Source of the DNA: Methanothermobacter sp.
Lineage (GTDB): Archaea > Methanobacteriota > Methanobacteria > Methanobacteriales > Methanothermobacteraceae
Length of the DNA: 64,000 nt
Direction of reading: 5' to 3'
Assembly: GCF_030055425.1 (NCBI RefSeq)
Contig: NZ_JASFYE010000004.1
Coordinates: 74,952 to 138,951 of the forward strand
Part shown: piece by piece, positions 52,582 through 62,210 of the stretch
Numbering within the stretch: position 1 is the stretch's first letter
How the letters are laid out: each line of letters starts with the position of its first letter
Notes under the pieces: model-generated
What the model was told of the DNA's origin: nothing
The model's input: the letters and a program-made list of their open reading frames with translations, nothing else
Databases searched by the model: none
Program-made: the position numbers and the translations under genes

Positions 52582-55524
52582 AACCATGGAGACAAACAGT
52601 GAAAATGCCACAATAATCAATCTCACTTCAACCAACAATCGGGGAAGCGGATTATACGCAGAGCTCAGAGGAAACAACACCCTTGAAAACAGCACATTCA
52701 GTAACAATACTAACTGGGGAATATGGTTAACAGGCCAGAATAATCCCAAATTAACCTTCCAGAGAAACAATGCCTACAATAACTCTGCTGGCGGTATCTA
52801 CCTGCGAAACATCAATAATATTACCATCAATGGTTCTGAGAGTGTTATAAAGGATAATGGTGGTAATTGTTTGGAGCTTCAGAATGCTGATGGTGTGACT
52901 GTTGAGGGTCTGGTGTTTGGTAATGGTGTGAGGCAGTTTAATTATGGGGTTGTGGCTGTTGACTGTGATGATCTCGTCCTGAGGGGTCTTAGTATCGGTA
53001 ACTCTACCTTGCAGGGTGTGCGTGTTGGTGGCACGGCGTCTAATGTGACTCTTGTGGGTGTTAATGTTACTGGTAGTGGTCAGCAGGGTCTCTATCTGGT
53101 TGAGGGTTCCACTTTGAGGAATGTGACTGTGGATGATTCCTGGTTTGTGAATTGTAGTGATGGTATCCGGAGGGTTAGCTGGAGCTGGGGTGGTTTCCTT
53201 GATGGTATAACCATCCGCAACTCCCATGTGGTTAACAGCAGGGGTTATGGTGTCTTCCTGGAGGGTTATAACACCCTGAGGAATGTGGTGCTTGATAACC
53301 TGACTGTTACTGGTTCCAGGGGTCATGGTGTCTATGTGACAATGTCCGCTGCTGATAGCGGTAACCTGACAGTGAAAAACACGACGATATCCGATAGTAA
53401 TGGTGTTGGGCTCTACCTGGTGGATGTTCGTGAAGCTGTGACCCTACGGGATAACACTGTATCCAGCAGTACGGACTGGGGTTTATGGTTACGTGGGGTT
53501 GATAGCCCTGAATTAACAATCCAGAACAACACACTAACCTCCAACAGCAGAGGCATGTACCTCCAGGGCGTAACCGGCTCTGAATTCATCGACAACACCA
53601 TCACCAGCACCACGGGTCCTGATCTCCAGGCTGACCCAGACACATCAAACACCTTCACACGCCTCAGGGTGGGCCTACTCTACCCCACACTCCTGAGCTT
53701 CAGGTACACCGCAGGGATCATACTGAGGGAAGTTGAATCACCACCAGCAGACCCTGCAGGATGGGTTAACATCACAAAATATGTGGACATATCATCAGCA
53801 GGAGCAACAATCCTTGATTACCTCAGGTTCCACTACACACCAGGTGACGTTGCAGGTAAAAATGAGACAGGCCTCCGGGTCTTCCGCCACTCAGGAACCT
53901 GGAACCAGCTTCCAGAGACAGGTGTGAACACCACCGAGAGGTACGTCTACGCAGACAACATCAACACCTTCAGCACCTTCGCGCCCCTCACAGAGAAGTA
54001 CCCCACCACCACAACCCTCCAGGGGGCGCAGGCAGTGGCCGGGGAGATAGCCGAACTCGTGGCGACACTCACATCACCGGTAGGACCAGTTGAGGGAAGG
54101 GAGATCAGATTCTACCTTGAGGGCGTACTCCTGGGATCAGCCCTCACAGATAACACAGGAAAAGCCAGGTTCACCACCACTGCAGGGGCACCTGGCACAT
54201 ACGCCACCAGGGCAGAATTCCCGGGTGATGACACCCACCTCCCATCAGAGGACACATCCACACTCAAGGTACTTAAACCGGCCACATTCAACCTTGATAA
54301 CCTCAAGGTGACACCTGATACCGGTGTGGCACCCCTCAGGGTAAACGTCACGGTGAATGTCACAAATACCGGGGAGGTTGCAGGTGTATGCAGGGTTAAC
54401 CTCACTGTCAATGGGGTGGTGGTGGCCTTCAGGGATATCACACTTAACCCTGCATCATCAGCTGAGGTGAGCTTCCTCAGGGACCTCACAGATCCCGGCG
54501 TGTACACGGTGGGTGTTGATGGTCTTGCTCCGGTGGCTGTCACCGTCCTCAAACCTGCGACTTTTGTACTGGATAACCTCGAGGTTGATCCTGTGACGGG
54601 TCTTGAGCCCCTGAATGTTAACGTCGCCGTGGATGTCACAAATACCGGGGATGTTGCAGGTGACTACACCGCCAGCCTCATGGTCAATGGTGCAGTGGTC
54701 TCTCAAAGGACACTGACAGTCAATGCCGGTGAGACCGTCAGGGTTACATTCACCAGGGTCCTTTCAAGGGGAACCTACAATGTCACGGTCGATGGTCTTG
54801 CTCCGGTGGCTGTCACCGTCCTCAAACCGGCAACCTTCCAGCTAAGTAACCTGAGGGTTTCACCGGTATCAGGACCCTCACCACTCGGTATCACCGTGAC
54901 GGTCAGGGTCACGAATACAGGGGACCTGGCAGGTTCATACCCAGCTGATCTCATGATAAACGGCGTGAAGGTCGACTCAAGGATAGTTAACCTCAATGGC
55001 GGGGAATCAACCACATTAACATATACCAGGACACTCAGCGCAGGCACCTACAGGGTCACAGTTGACACCCTCCCACCCATCACCGTAACGGTAACGTCCA
55101 GCGGCATAACTGCTGAGCAGGTTATCTCAGCCGCAAGATACATCACATGGTACTACGGCAAATACAGGAGGCTGCCAGGTACAGTCAGGATAGCAGGTAG
55201 GAACTACTCCCCACCGGAGGTCCTTGACATCCTTGTGAGGACAGCCATCAACCTTGCTGCCGGCAGTAAGAGACCTGTAACACCCAGAGCCGTGGGCTAC
55301 CCCACCGCACCCAAGGGTATCTACATGCCAGGTAAACTTTACATGAGCGCATACCTGAGGTACGCTGTAAACATAAGGGACTTCATAACCAGGAATAGAA
55401 GGGCCCCCAACTATGCTGTGACATCCCGTGGAAGGGTCCCCTACTCCAGGCTGGTCTTCATGTACAGCAGGATACTCGGATTCTACGGTGCAAGCGGAAG
55501 GTTACCACAGTACGTGGTAATCTA

Positions 55525-55538
55525 AAATTTTTTTTAAT
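55525..55538 (+). terminator. Oligo-T terminator after adhesin
   Basis: AAAATTTTTTTTAATTG immediately downstream of the adhesin stop, with a run of eight T. Confidence 0.45.
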
Positions 55539-55598
55539 TGAATAAAAATTGAATTTATGGGGATTCTTTGCTTAAAAAATGAGGGTTTTGGTGTGCTG

Positions 55599-55976
55599 TC
55601 AATCCATGACAAGTTCCTCGTCTTCACCCCTCCAGGGTGGGGATACGATGCACAGGAATGAGAGGTCCCCCTCACCACTGTTCTCAATGTACTGCACACA
55701 GCCAGGGGGAATATAGACTGCGTCGCCCGCACTTACTTCCCTCACCTCATCCCCTATGTGCATGACCCCTTCACCCTTGAGGATATAGTAGACCTCCACG
55801 GACTCCCCCAGGCGGTGGGGAAGTGAGGCCTCACCTTCCCTGAGTATGGCATGGGCGAGGCTGAAGTTCATCCCCACAGGGTCATTCCTGGGGTGGATGA
55901 TCTCAGAGAGCAGGGTACCATCCAGGACCCTCCTATATTCGCGGTCATCAGGGTTTTTAACAATCAGGTGAACCAT
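55599..55976 (-). CDS. Cupin-domain protein
   Basis: 125 residues forming one cupin barrel. Motif 1 is ASLPHRLGESVEVYYILKGEGVMHIG (with His and Glu ligands) and motif 2 is GDAVYIPPGCVQYIEN (His replaced by Gln). A metal site is likely but weaker than in typical cupins. Possible roles include sugar-isomerase-like or sensor functions. It is co-directional with the two genes upstream (11-base gap), ending a three-gene set. Confidence 0.85.
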   Translation of the reverse strand: MVHLIVKNPDDREYRRVLDGTLLSEIIHPRNDPVGMNFSLAHAILREGEASLPHRLGESVEVYYILKGEGVMHIGDEVREVSAGDAVYIPPGCVQYIENSGEGDLSFLCIVSPPWRGEDEELVMD

Positions 55977-55987
55977 CCCCAGTCAAA

Positions 55988-56605
55988 TTACATGTAGAAG
56001 TCCTTCTTAACCATCCTGGCCTCCTCTGGCTTTCCCTGGGGGTAGTATATGTAGTCTGCGCTGAGCACGATGCGCCCGGCATCAGGTTTCAGGGTGAAGT
56101 TACCGCCGAAGAAGGTCTCAACACCGTTTATCCTGAAGTCACCCCTGAAGTCTGTCCCGTTGTTCATGAACTTACCGCCGCCATCCCATGCGGCGCAGGT
56201 CATATTGTAGTGGCCGCTTAGGGGTGTTCTGAACATGGCAGACTTCAGGTCGCCCCTCAGGAGTGATATCAGGGTATCCCAGGTGACGTCGATGTGGTCT
56301 ATGTGGCCCACCCCACTAAGACCGCTCTCATTGTAGCATATCCTTGTACCGTTAACCTCATGGGTGTCAAGGTTCTCTGCACCTGGGAGCACTATCTGGA
56401 ACCTGAAGTCCCTCCCCCTACCATTTATTGAGTAGTAGCCCCCAAGGGAACCCTCACCCGGCTTATTAGCCGGGATTGATGTGTATGAGGTGTAAGTGTA
56501 GGGTATCTGTGCGAATATGGCCTCATCGAAGACCTCAACCGCGAGTACCGTGACGATTATGAGTCCAGCTATAACACCTGCAACTATCAGAATCCTCCTA
56601 TCCAT
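55988..56605 (-). CDS. Membrane-anchored extracellular protein of unknown function
   Basis: 205 residues. An N-terminal signal anchor (about 5-25, ILIVAGVIAGLIIVTVLAVEV) precedes an outside domain rich in Gly, Asn and aromatic residues, with two cysteines (TRICYN, MTCAAW) that could pair. Beta-rich; no family recognised. It lies between the cupin and the secreted hydrolase in one probable operon (12-base gap). Start ATG 56605, with GGAGG 7 bases before it. Confidence 0.6.
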   Translation of the reverse strand: MDRRILIVAGVIAGLIIVTVLAVEVFDEAIFAQIPYTYTSYTSIPANKPGEGSLGGYYSINGRGRDFRFQIVLPGAENLDTHEVNGTRICYNESGLSGVGHIDHIDVTWDTLISLLRGDLKSAMFRTPLSGHYNMTCAAWDGGGKFMNNGTDFRGDFRINGVETFFGGNFTLKPDAGRIVLSADYIYYPQGKPEEARMVKKDFYM

Positions 56606-56617
56606 GGGAAACCTCCA

Positions 56618-57505
56618 TCAGTATTCAACAATCTCCATCCTCCTGACTGGTCTTCCATCACCCCAGCTGCCCATACCAAGGAGTCTGCCGGTATCGGCAT
56701 CCGCGAGGGTTTTATTTTCACGTGCAAGTTCCATCATCATATCCAGGACCTTCCAGTAGCCACTGTAGTCCAGGTTGTCCACCAGCACCCTGAATTCATC
56801 TGAAACCGCAAGGGGTGACAGATGATCAGCCACCAGGTTGCGGTCTGAGCGCACAAGGAGGAACAGCTTTCTGTCCCCGGGTATCTGGGGCGTGGACCTC
56901 ATTATCCTGTAGGAGTCCCCAGTCCCTGTTATATTATCCCTGTCGCCGGCCATAACCACAAGGAGGGTGTCCTGGGGTATACCCCTGAGGTTCTCGAATT
57001 TCCTGCCCCCCTCCGAGTCCCCTGTCTGCACCGCCAGGATACCATCAGGGTCAGGTATATCCTGGCGGGATGCCAGGTTGAGGGCTATTATACCCCCGGC
57101 TGAGTGCCCTGCAAGGAAGAGTTCACCGTTCCAGTCTCCCCTGACCCTCCTGAGGGCGTCATTAACTGCAGATGCGGCGTTATCGGTGAAGGCATCTGAT
57201 GTTGTATCGAGAAGGTTCTGGTAGCGGGGGTAGATTACGATGTTCCCCTCCCTCACAAGGTGCCTTATCCAGGCCATGTAGAAGAGGGGCTCTGTGGCGG
57301 CCCAGCCATGGATGAATACCACCACAGGGTAACTCCCGGGTTTTGATGGTTTGAAGATCCAGTACCTCTGGCTTCCCTCACCGTGGCTCTCGGTTATCAT
57401 TCCGTATCCCGGTTCATCAAGGACAGGGTTGTTGAGGGCTGTACTTGGGGGGACCGTGAGGACCGCAAGGAGGAGGATAACTGCCCATATTTTCATGGAT
57501 TTCAC
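56618..57505 (-). CDS. Secreted alpha/beta-hydrolase
   Basis: 295 residues with a signal peptide (about 1-23, VILLLAVLTVPPSTA). The core has VVVFIHGWAATEP (oxyanion loop), LFLAGHSAGGIIALNLA (nucleophile elbow G-x-S-x-G), VVMAGDRDNITG (acid) and a likely His in VADHLSPLA. It resembles PET-hydrolase/lipase-like esterases. It acts outside the cell on an ester, perhaps of a surface glycan. First gene of a three-gene operon; ATG 57496 (MKIW) is an alternative start. Confidence 0.85.
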   Translation of the reverse strand: MKSMKIWAVILLLAVLTVPPSTALNNPVLDEPGYGMITESHGEGSQRYWIFKPSKPGSYPVVVFIHGWAATEPLFYMAWIRHLVREGNIVIYPRYQNLLDTTSDAFTDNAASAVNDALRRVRGDWNGELFLAGHSAGGIIALNLASRQDIPDPDGILAVQTGDSEGGRKFENLRGIPQDTLLVVMAGDRDNITGTGDSYRIMRSTPQIPGDRKLFLLVRSDRNLVADHLSPLAVSDEFRVLVDNLDYSGYWKVLDMMMELARENKTLADADTGRLLGMGSWGDGRPVRRMEIVEY

Positions 57506-57645
57506 CAGTTGATCTTATGTTGCTCATTGATTAAATAGCATGAGTTCCTCCACAGGGTCTTGTTCTCTTACCCAGGACAACTTTTCGTGCACTGGACCTC
57601 AAGCAGAATCTGATCATACAAATTTTCAGTTGGGTTTATCAGACC

Positions 57646-57783
57646 TCAGAGGATCCTTTCATCGTTCAGGCAAACCCTTGCACCGCATGATGGGCATACA
57701 AGATAGTAAAACCGTTCCCGGTGGCTTCCATGAAGCCCGGATGACACATTGGCCCTGCATAGAGGGCAGAGGAAACGCTTCAT
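57646..57783 (-). CDS. 45-residue zinc-ribbon protein
   Basis: ATG 57783, with GGGGGTTGA 4 bases upstream, opens 45 codons ending TGA at 57646-57648. The peptide MKRFLCPLCRANVSSG...YLVCPSCGARVCLNDERIL has two C-x2-C knuckles 28 residues apart, a textbook small zinc ribbon, plus a further Cys. It probably binds nucleic acid or a partner protein. It is alone in a gap of about 440 bases between the hydrolase and the histidine kinase; I see nothing else clear there. Confidence 0.7.
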   Translation of the reverse strand: MKRFLCPLCRANVSSGLHGSHRERFYYLVCPSCGARVCLNDERIL

Positions 57784-57954
57784 ATGTCAACCCCCAGCCA
57801 CATAAGAGTATTGGAAAACTTATTAAATATAACTTTTTCACTGAATGTTAATAAATGCTTACCTCACCTGGTAAGCCACCCATAAGTATAACTTTTAATA
57901 ATCCGCTACGAAGATTTTATTAATAATGGGGAGATAATATTCCTTGGGTTGAAT

Positions 57955-59646
57955 ATGGAGTGGTCTGATTCTGTTCTTTTTGCAAGGAGGCTCTCAGTTT
58001 CTGCTTCAGCAACAGTAATAGTGATATCTACCCTCATACTTGCGGGCTGGGCAACCGGTAACCAGCATCTCATGGGCAATATCCTGGGATCCCCACCCAC
58101 CCAGCCGGTAACAGCAGCCCTCTTCATACCCATCGCAGCTTCCCTCATAGCCCTATCAAGGGGCTTCAGGCTTCCCGCGATACTTACAGGGACCTTCCTC
58201 CTGGTCTTCTACATCCTGACACTTTCCGGTTACATTCAGGGTGCCGAATACGGTTATAACTCAAGGATCATAACAGTGGCTCTCTTCCTTATATACGCCG
58301 CTGTCCTCTTCCTCTTCTCCACATCAAGGTTCAGCGCTGCCCAGATCATCACCTTCCCTGCTGGTGTGATCTCCTACTGCGTCCTTGTGGGTTACGCGGC
58401 GGGCCTAGGTGTCTATGGGGAGTACTTTCTCATGGCACTCTACACTGCGGTGCTTCACATACTCATAGCAATCTCCATACTTTCACTCTACCCTGAAAGG
58501 GGGGTTATGGCGCCACTTCACGCATCATTTGTTGGCGGCCACATAGTGAGGCTCATACTGCCAATGATGATAGCCAGCATAACCGTACTGGGCCTTGTAA
58601 CGCTTAAGATAAGGGATTACGTGTTCCCGGGGTTCGGTGAGGTCTTCCTCATGGGCATGACATCATCCCTCATAATAATCTCCGTCATAATCGTCGCTGT
58701 GGAACTTAACCGGATCGATATGAGGAGGGAGGCCTACAGGAGGGACCTCAGGAGGACCCAGAGATTCTTCAGGGACGTTCTTGCGAACCTGGCAGAGGCA
58801 GTTGCAGTGGTCGACGCTGATGGGAACACCATATACCAGAACACGGCAATGAAGAGGCTTGGTTTGGTGGAGTTTCCTGAGTACAGCGGCGAAAGGAGGC
58901 CGGTAATCATTGATAGAATGGACATCAACGGGAGGCACTACACAGGCTGGATGGTCCCCAGGTTTCAGGGCGGCGAATATGCAGGGTTTATAGTCTCACT
59001 CACAGATATAACAGACCTCATAGTGGCCAAGAGGTCCCTTGAGGATGCACTCATGGAGAGGGACGCCCTCCTCAGTGAGGTGCACCACCGGGTCAAGAAC
59101 AACCTCCAGATCATAATAAGCCTCCTGAACATCCAGGCCATGAATGCAGATGAGGATACCCGCCAGGTCCTGATGGACGCCCAGAGCCGGGTGAGGGCGA
59201 TGGCAATCATCCATGAGACCCTCTATGACAGTGGCGACTTCTCAGGTGTTCTCATGTCATCATTCATAACCAGGCTGATTGAGAGGCTGATAAGCGCCCA
59301 TTCGGTCTACGGGGTGGACTTTGAGGTGGATGCCGATGTGAGGCTGAACCTGGAGACCGCAATACCCCTGGGCCTGTTCATCAATGAGGCCGTCACCAAC
59401 TCCATAAGGCATGCGTTCCCTGATGGTAGGGGCATGATACGTGTAAGTATTGATCCAGGTGATGTGATGCACCTCACTGTTGAGGATGATGGTAGGGGTA
59501 TGGGTGAGGTCCCTGAGGGTACAGTGGGTTTATCCCTCATGAGGGCCCTTGCTGATCAGCTTGAGGGCGAATTTGAGATAATCTCTGATGGCGGCACAGC
59601 TGTATCCCTGAGGTTCAGGGAACTTGAGTATGTTCGGAGAATCTAG
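57955..59646 (+). CDS. Membrane histidine kinase (HisKA_2 type) with PAS domain
   Basis: About 563 residues from ATG 57955 (an in-frame TTG at 57949 is possible). The N-terminal part has seven or eight helices (about 1-250), then a PAS domain (about 280-365, VVDADGNTIYQNTAMKRLG). The phospho-acceptor helix EVHHRVKNNLQIIISLLNIQ (HisKA_2, His about 375) and an ATPase domain with INEAVTNSIRHAF (N box) and EDDGRGMG (G1) follow. It senses a signal at or in the membrane and would phosphorylate a response regulator, but none is adjacent. Confidence 0.9.
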   Translation: MEWSDSVLFARRLSVSASATVIVISTLILAGWATGNQHLMGNILGSPPTQPVTAALFIPIAASLIALSRGFRLPAILTGTFLLVFYILTLSGYIQGAEYGYNSRIITVALFLIYAAVLFLFSTSRFSAAQIITFPAGVISYCVLVGYAAGLGVYGEYFLMALYTAVLHILIAISILSLYPERGVMAPLHASFVGGHIVRLILPMMIASITVLGLVTLKIRDYVFPGFGEVFLMGMTSSLIIISVIIVAVELNRIDMRREAYRRDLRRTQRFFRDVLANLAEAVAVVDADGNTIYQNTAMKRLGLVEFPEYSGERRPVIIDRMDINGRHYTGWMVPRFQGGEYAGFIVSLTDITDLIVAKRSLEDALMERDALLSEVHHRVKNNLQIIISLLNIQAMNADEDTRQVLMDAQSRVRAMAIIHETLYDSGDFSGVLMSSFITRLIERLISAHSVYGVDFEVDADVRLNLETAIPLGLFINEAVTNSIRHAFPDGRGMIRVSIDPGDVMHLTVEDDGRGMGEVPEGTVGLSLMRALADQLEGEFEIISDGGTAVSLRFRELEYVRRI

Positions 59647-59683
59647 CTTTGAGGTATAGTTGTTGGTAGAGATAATGTAACTG

Positions 59684-59709
59684 ATAAATAAAAAAAAGAA
59701 AAAAGTTGA
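59684..59709 (-). terminator. T-rich terminator after cell-wall hydrolase gene
   Basis: On the minus strand, directly after the stop, the DNA reads CTTTTTTCTTTTTTTTATTTATC, with long T runs suited to archaeal termination. It lies between the convergent kinase and hydrolase genes. Confidence 0.5.
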
Positions 59710-59714
59710 TTTCC

Positions 59715-61895
59715 TTAGAATGGCAGTTCTGCATAGTAGCCCTTTATGGTTGCAGTCTTCCAGTTCTTTATGACTCCAAGGGAGTTCATGTTGCTTGATG
59801 CGTCGGCGTTTACCCAGTTTCCGTTCACGTATAACTGGGCCCATACATGTCCATAGGTGTTACCTGAGAGGAATGTGCATTTTGCATGAACATACCTTGC
59901 CTGTATACCCGCAGCCCTTGAGAGGGCCACAAGGAGGTGTGTTATGTCCACACAGTTTCCGGTCCTGGTTTTCAGCGTGCCGGTGGCACCGTACCTTGTA
60001 TTGTAGTAGAAGCTGTAGTCTATATGGTCACGCACCCAGTTGAATATGGCTGTTGCCTTCTGCAGTGTCGATGAAAGACCCTCTGTTATGCTCGCTGCAA
60101 GTGACCTTATCTCCGGGTTGTAAACGGGACAGTTGGCTGATGATGCAAGGTACTTTCCCATGAAAATTGAACTGTCGATGGTCACATGGTCTGGTAGCCT
60201 TCCGTTTGCACCCTCAAATGCAACGACCTTCGATAGCAGATAAACCAGTGTATTGAAGCTCAGACTCCCGGCACTGGATGATATGCTTGAGGGAGCCCTG
60301 CCATTTGCTAACATGTAGTTCCAGACGTCCGATGCAATTCTAAGGTAGCCGTCCCTCTGAATTGTCCCTGCTGCCACCAGGGTTGTGTTTGATCCCTCAC
60401 TGAATGACCTGATTTCCAGGTCGGCGCCTGTGAGAAACCCTGCCAGCAGGTAGAGGAACTCTGAGTTTTTGACCTGAACTCCATTTATACTCACATAGGT
60501 GGGGAGCCTGTAGTTTGACTCCACAAAACTCTTGAACCTGCTGGCGGCATCCCTTAACATCTCTGCAGTTACTGAATTGGCGGCAGATGGTATTGCGATT
60601 GCGGATGGTGTTACACCCAGAAACTCCCTGTCTATCAGGCCGTACCTGAAGAGGGCATATCCGTCTGCACCTCCACTCAGAACCGCGTTTATGTCGGCCC
60701 TGAGTTCATCTGCAGGCAGTGGTGTCACATCATTGTCTGACCTGTAGGTCTGAATTCCGGTCCAGACCTGGGCGCTGAGGCTTTTGCTCTTGATGTAGGC
60801 CGTCACATTCCTTATCCATGATGTTCCTGTATTGTAGTTACCCCTGTAGGCCATGGGCACCAGTACATCCAGGTACTCTGCAAGCTTTGTATAGTCCTGT
60901 CCATAGTAGTAGGCGTTTGAGGCCTTCTCTGGCATCACCGCCGCTGATAGGAGCAGGTTGGGGTTCACTGATTTTATGGCTTCACTTATCCTCTTAACTA
61001 TTCCTGTTATGGTCTCTGTGGAGTTGGGGACCTGGTAGGCGTTTCCCGGATATCTGATGTAGTCCAGGTGCACCCCGCCAACGCCAGGTACGGTAATGTA
61101 GGAGAGGGCGCGCTTTGTCAGGTTATCTATGAAGTTCTCTGCGTAGGTACGGTTGTAGCTGTACACTGTTTCGGTGGTCTTGATGGTTTTTGTAACTGTA
61201 CGGTACTTTATGGTGTACCTTGTCTCCTTAACGTACCTGTAGTATGTCTTTTTAACGTAGCGGTACTTCCAGGTGTATTTCAGTTTACCATTATACCTGT
61301 ACCACGCCTTGTACTTCTGTTTCACGTACCTGGTGTAGGCCTTCTTCACTGTTACGGTGTAGTAGTACCTGTATGGCTCCTTTACTGTGACCTTCTGTGT
61401 CTTTGTAACGTTGTAGGCGTATCTTCCGGTTGGGTCAACCCAATTTCCGCTGGAATCCTTGAGGCAGATCACCCACACGCTCACCCTTATCCCCTGCTCT
61501 GATGCATTGCCGAGGAACGAGGTGAGGTTCCTGCTGAACCTGGCGTCATTGAAGGCCAGCTGCTCAAGGAAGACATCCTTTATACCCATCTTTTTGAGTT
61601 CTGTGAGGTTCACTTTCCCCATATCGTAGGCCTTAACCCAGATGGCCCCATGGGGTGTGTCTGTTTCCTCTGTCTGGGTGGATGTCTGGTTACATGTATC
61701 ATTTGATGTCTGGTTGTCACCTTCCGTTAATGTCTGGTTACCGCTGATTTCTGTCCCATTGAGTGTTCCATTATCGGATATCTCAACGGCACCTGCCACA
61801 TTTGAGCCCAGAAATAGCACCATAACTAGGGCTATTAGTAGATTCAGTTTTCCCGAAATTTTACCGCCTCCATGGGGGTTTCGAAAACCCCACAT
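59715..61895 (-). CDS. Cell-wall hydrolase: glycoside-hydrolase-like barrel, pseudomurein-binding repeats and transglutaminase domain
   Basis: 726 residues. A signal peptide (about 15-36) is followed by a Thr/Asn-rich spacer and a TIM-barrel-like domain (about 58-430: GAIWVKAYDMG, VWVICLKD, GVHLDYIRYP, LLLSAAVMPE, VLVPMAYRGNY) resembling GHL10/DUF4015-type hydrolases. The barrel is interrupted by a Tyr/Lys/Arg-rich insert of about 90 residues. Next come two pseudomurein-binding repeats (GANGRLPDHVTI), then a transglutaminase-like domain with TGNCVDITH (Cys about 648), TYGHVWAQ (His) and NADAS (Asp). That triad fits PeiP/PeiW-like endoisopeptidases that cut pseudomurein peptides. It could cut glycan and peptide and so act as an autolysin. 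The start lies at the edge of an upstream gap containing palindromes. Confidence 0.85.
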   Translation of the reverse strand: MWGFRNPHGGGKISGKLNLLIALVMVLFLGSNVAGAVEISDNGTLNGTEISGNQTLTEGDNQTSNDTCNQTSTQTEETDTPHGAIWVKAYDMGKVNLTELKKMGIKDVFLEQLAFNDARFSRNLTSFLGNASEQGIRVSVWVICLKDSSGNWVDPTGRYAYNVTKTQKVTVKEPYRYYYTVTVKKAYTRYVKQKYKAWYRYNGKLKYTWKYRYVKKTYYRYVKETRYTIKYRTVTKTIKTTETVYSYNRTYAENFIDNLTKRALSYITVPGVGGVHLDYIRYPGNAYQVPNSTETITGIVKRISEAIKSVNPNLLLSAAVMPEKASNAYYYGQDYTKLAEYLDVLVPMAYRGNYNTGTSWIRNVTAYIKSKSLSAQVWTGIQTYRSDNDVTPLPADELRADINAVLSGGADGYALFRYGLIDREFLGVTPSAIAIPSAANSVTAEMLRDAASRFKSFVESNYRLPTYVSINGVQVKNSEFLYLLAGFLTGADLEIRSFSEGSNTTLVAAGTIQRDGYLRIASDVWNYMLANGRAPSSISSSAGSLSFNTLVYLLSKVVAFEGANGRLPDHVTIDSSIFMGKYLASSANCPVYNPEIRSLAASITEGLSSTLQKATAIFNWVRDHIDYSFYYNTRYGATGTLKTRTGNCVDITHLLVALSRAAGIQARYVHAKCTFLSGNTYGHVWAQLYVNGNWVNADASSNMNSLGVIKNWKTATIKGYYAELPF

Positions 61896-62210
61896 ACACT
61901 CTTAAAAGGTGCATTGTATATAAATATTGTGGTTTAAAATCAGGAAAAAGACAATATTAGAGCCTTTTAAATCAAAATAAACATTATGAGGTCTTTTTTT
62001 CTTGACCATCCACTGTTGTGGTCTGAGCACGACATAATTAACTGAAGGACAGATATGAAGGCCCCTATTCAGCTTTAGAGCCCTAAATAGGGCGTGTTTT
62101 CAGGTTCATGAACCCATGATCCCCATGGAACTGTCCGTAAATTCCACAGGAAGCCGCTGTGGAGCCTCCAGCGGGTGCATGGATTGATCCGGGTACCTTC
62201 AAATGGATGC
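61896..62210 (-). other. Intergenic region upstream of the cell-wall hydrolase
   Basis: About 315 bases without a convincing gene. The end nearest the hydrolase (61915-61990) is AT-rich and should carry its promoter. The rest contains two short palindromes at 62080-62114. Open frames on both strands here have no protein-like composition. Confidence 0.4.
62080..62114. promoter_or_regulatory. Two palindromes, possible operator or 3' hairpins
   Basis: GCCCTAAATAGGGC (62080-62093) has 6-bp arms, and GGTTCATGAACC (62103-62114) is a perfect 12-bp palindrome 9 bases away. They lie about 100 bases after the antiporter stop and about 200 bases before the hydrolase start. They may be protein-binding sites or RNA hairpins. 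Confidence 0.3.

Larger units (their letters stand above)
51072..55525 (+). pseudogene. Large beta-helix adhesin-like protein with CARDB and pseudomurein-binding repeats, frameshifted near its start
   Basis: About 1483 residues in two frames. Frame one (51072-51323) has a signal peptide and WTVGPGGGYNFTSIQAAIDNG, a beta-helix entry motif, and stops after NKTNLT. One base appears missing at about 51319-51322; the second frame reads LRSAGLVTVNGSLNPSSPVFRV and stays open to 55525. Then come many NNTTIRDC/GHGVFLR-type beta-helix coils, three CARDB-like domains of about 91 residues (from about 54275, 54553 and 54826) and two C-terminal pseudomurein-binding repeats ending GASGRLPQYVVI. If the shift is real, only an 83-residue peptide is made. 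The central part (51.5-53.5 kb) uses T-ending codons, unlike the rest. Confidence 0.85.

Noticed and set aside
53307..53658. Opposite-strand ORFs within the adhesin repeat region
   Set aside because: They mirror the biased Asn/Val/Gly codons of the adhesin and carry no independent motif.
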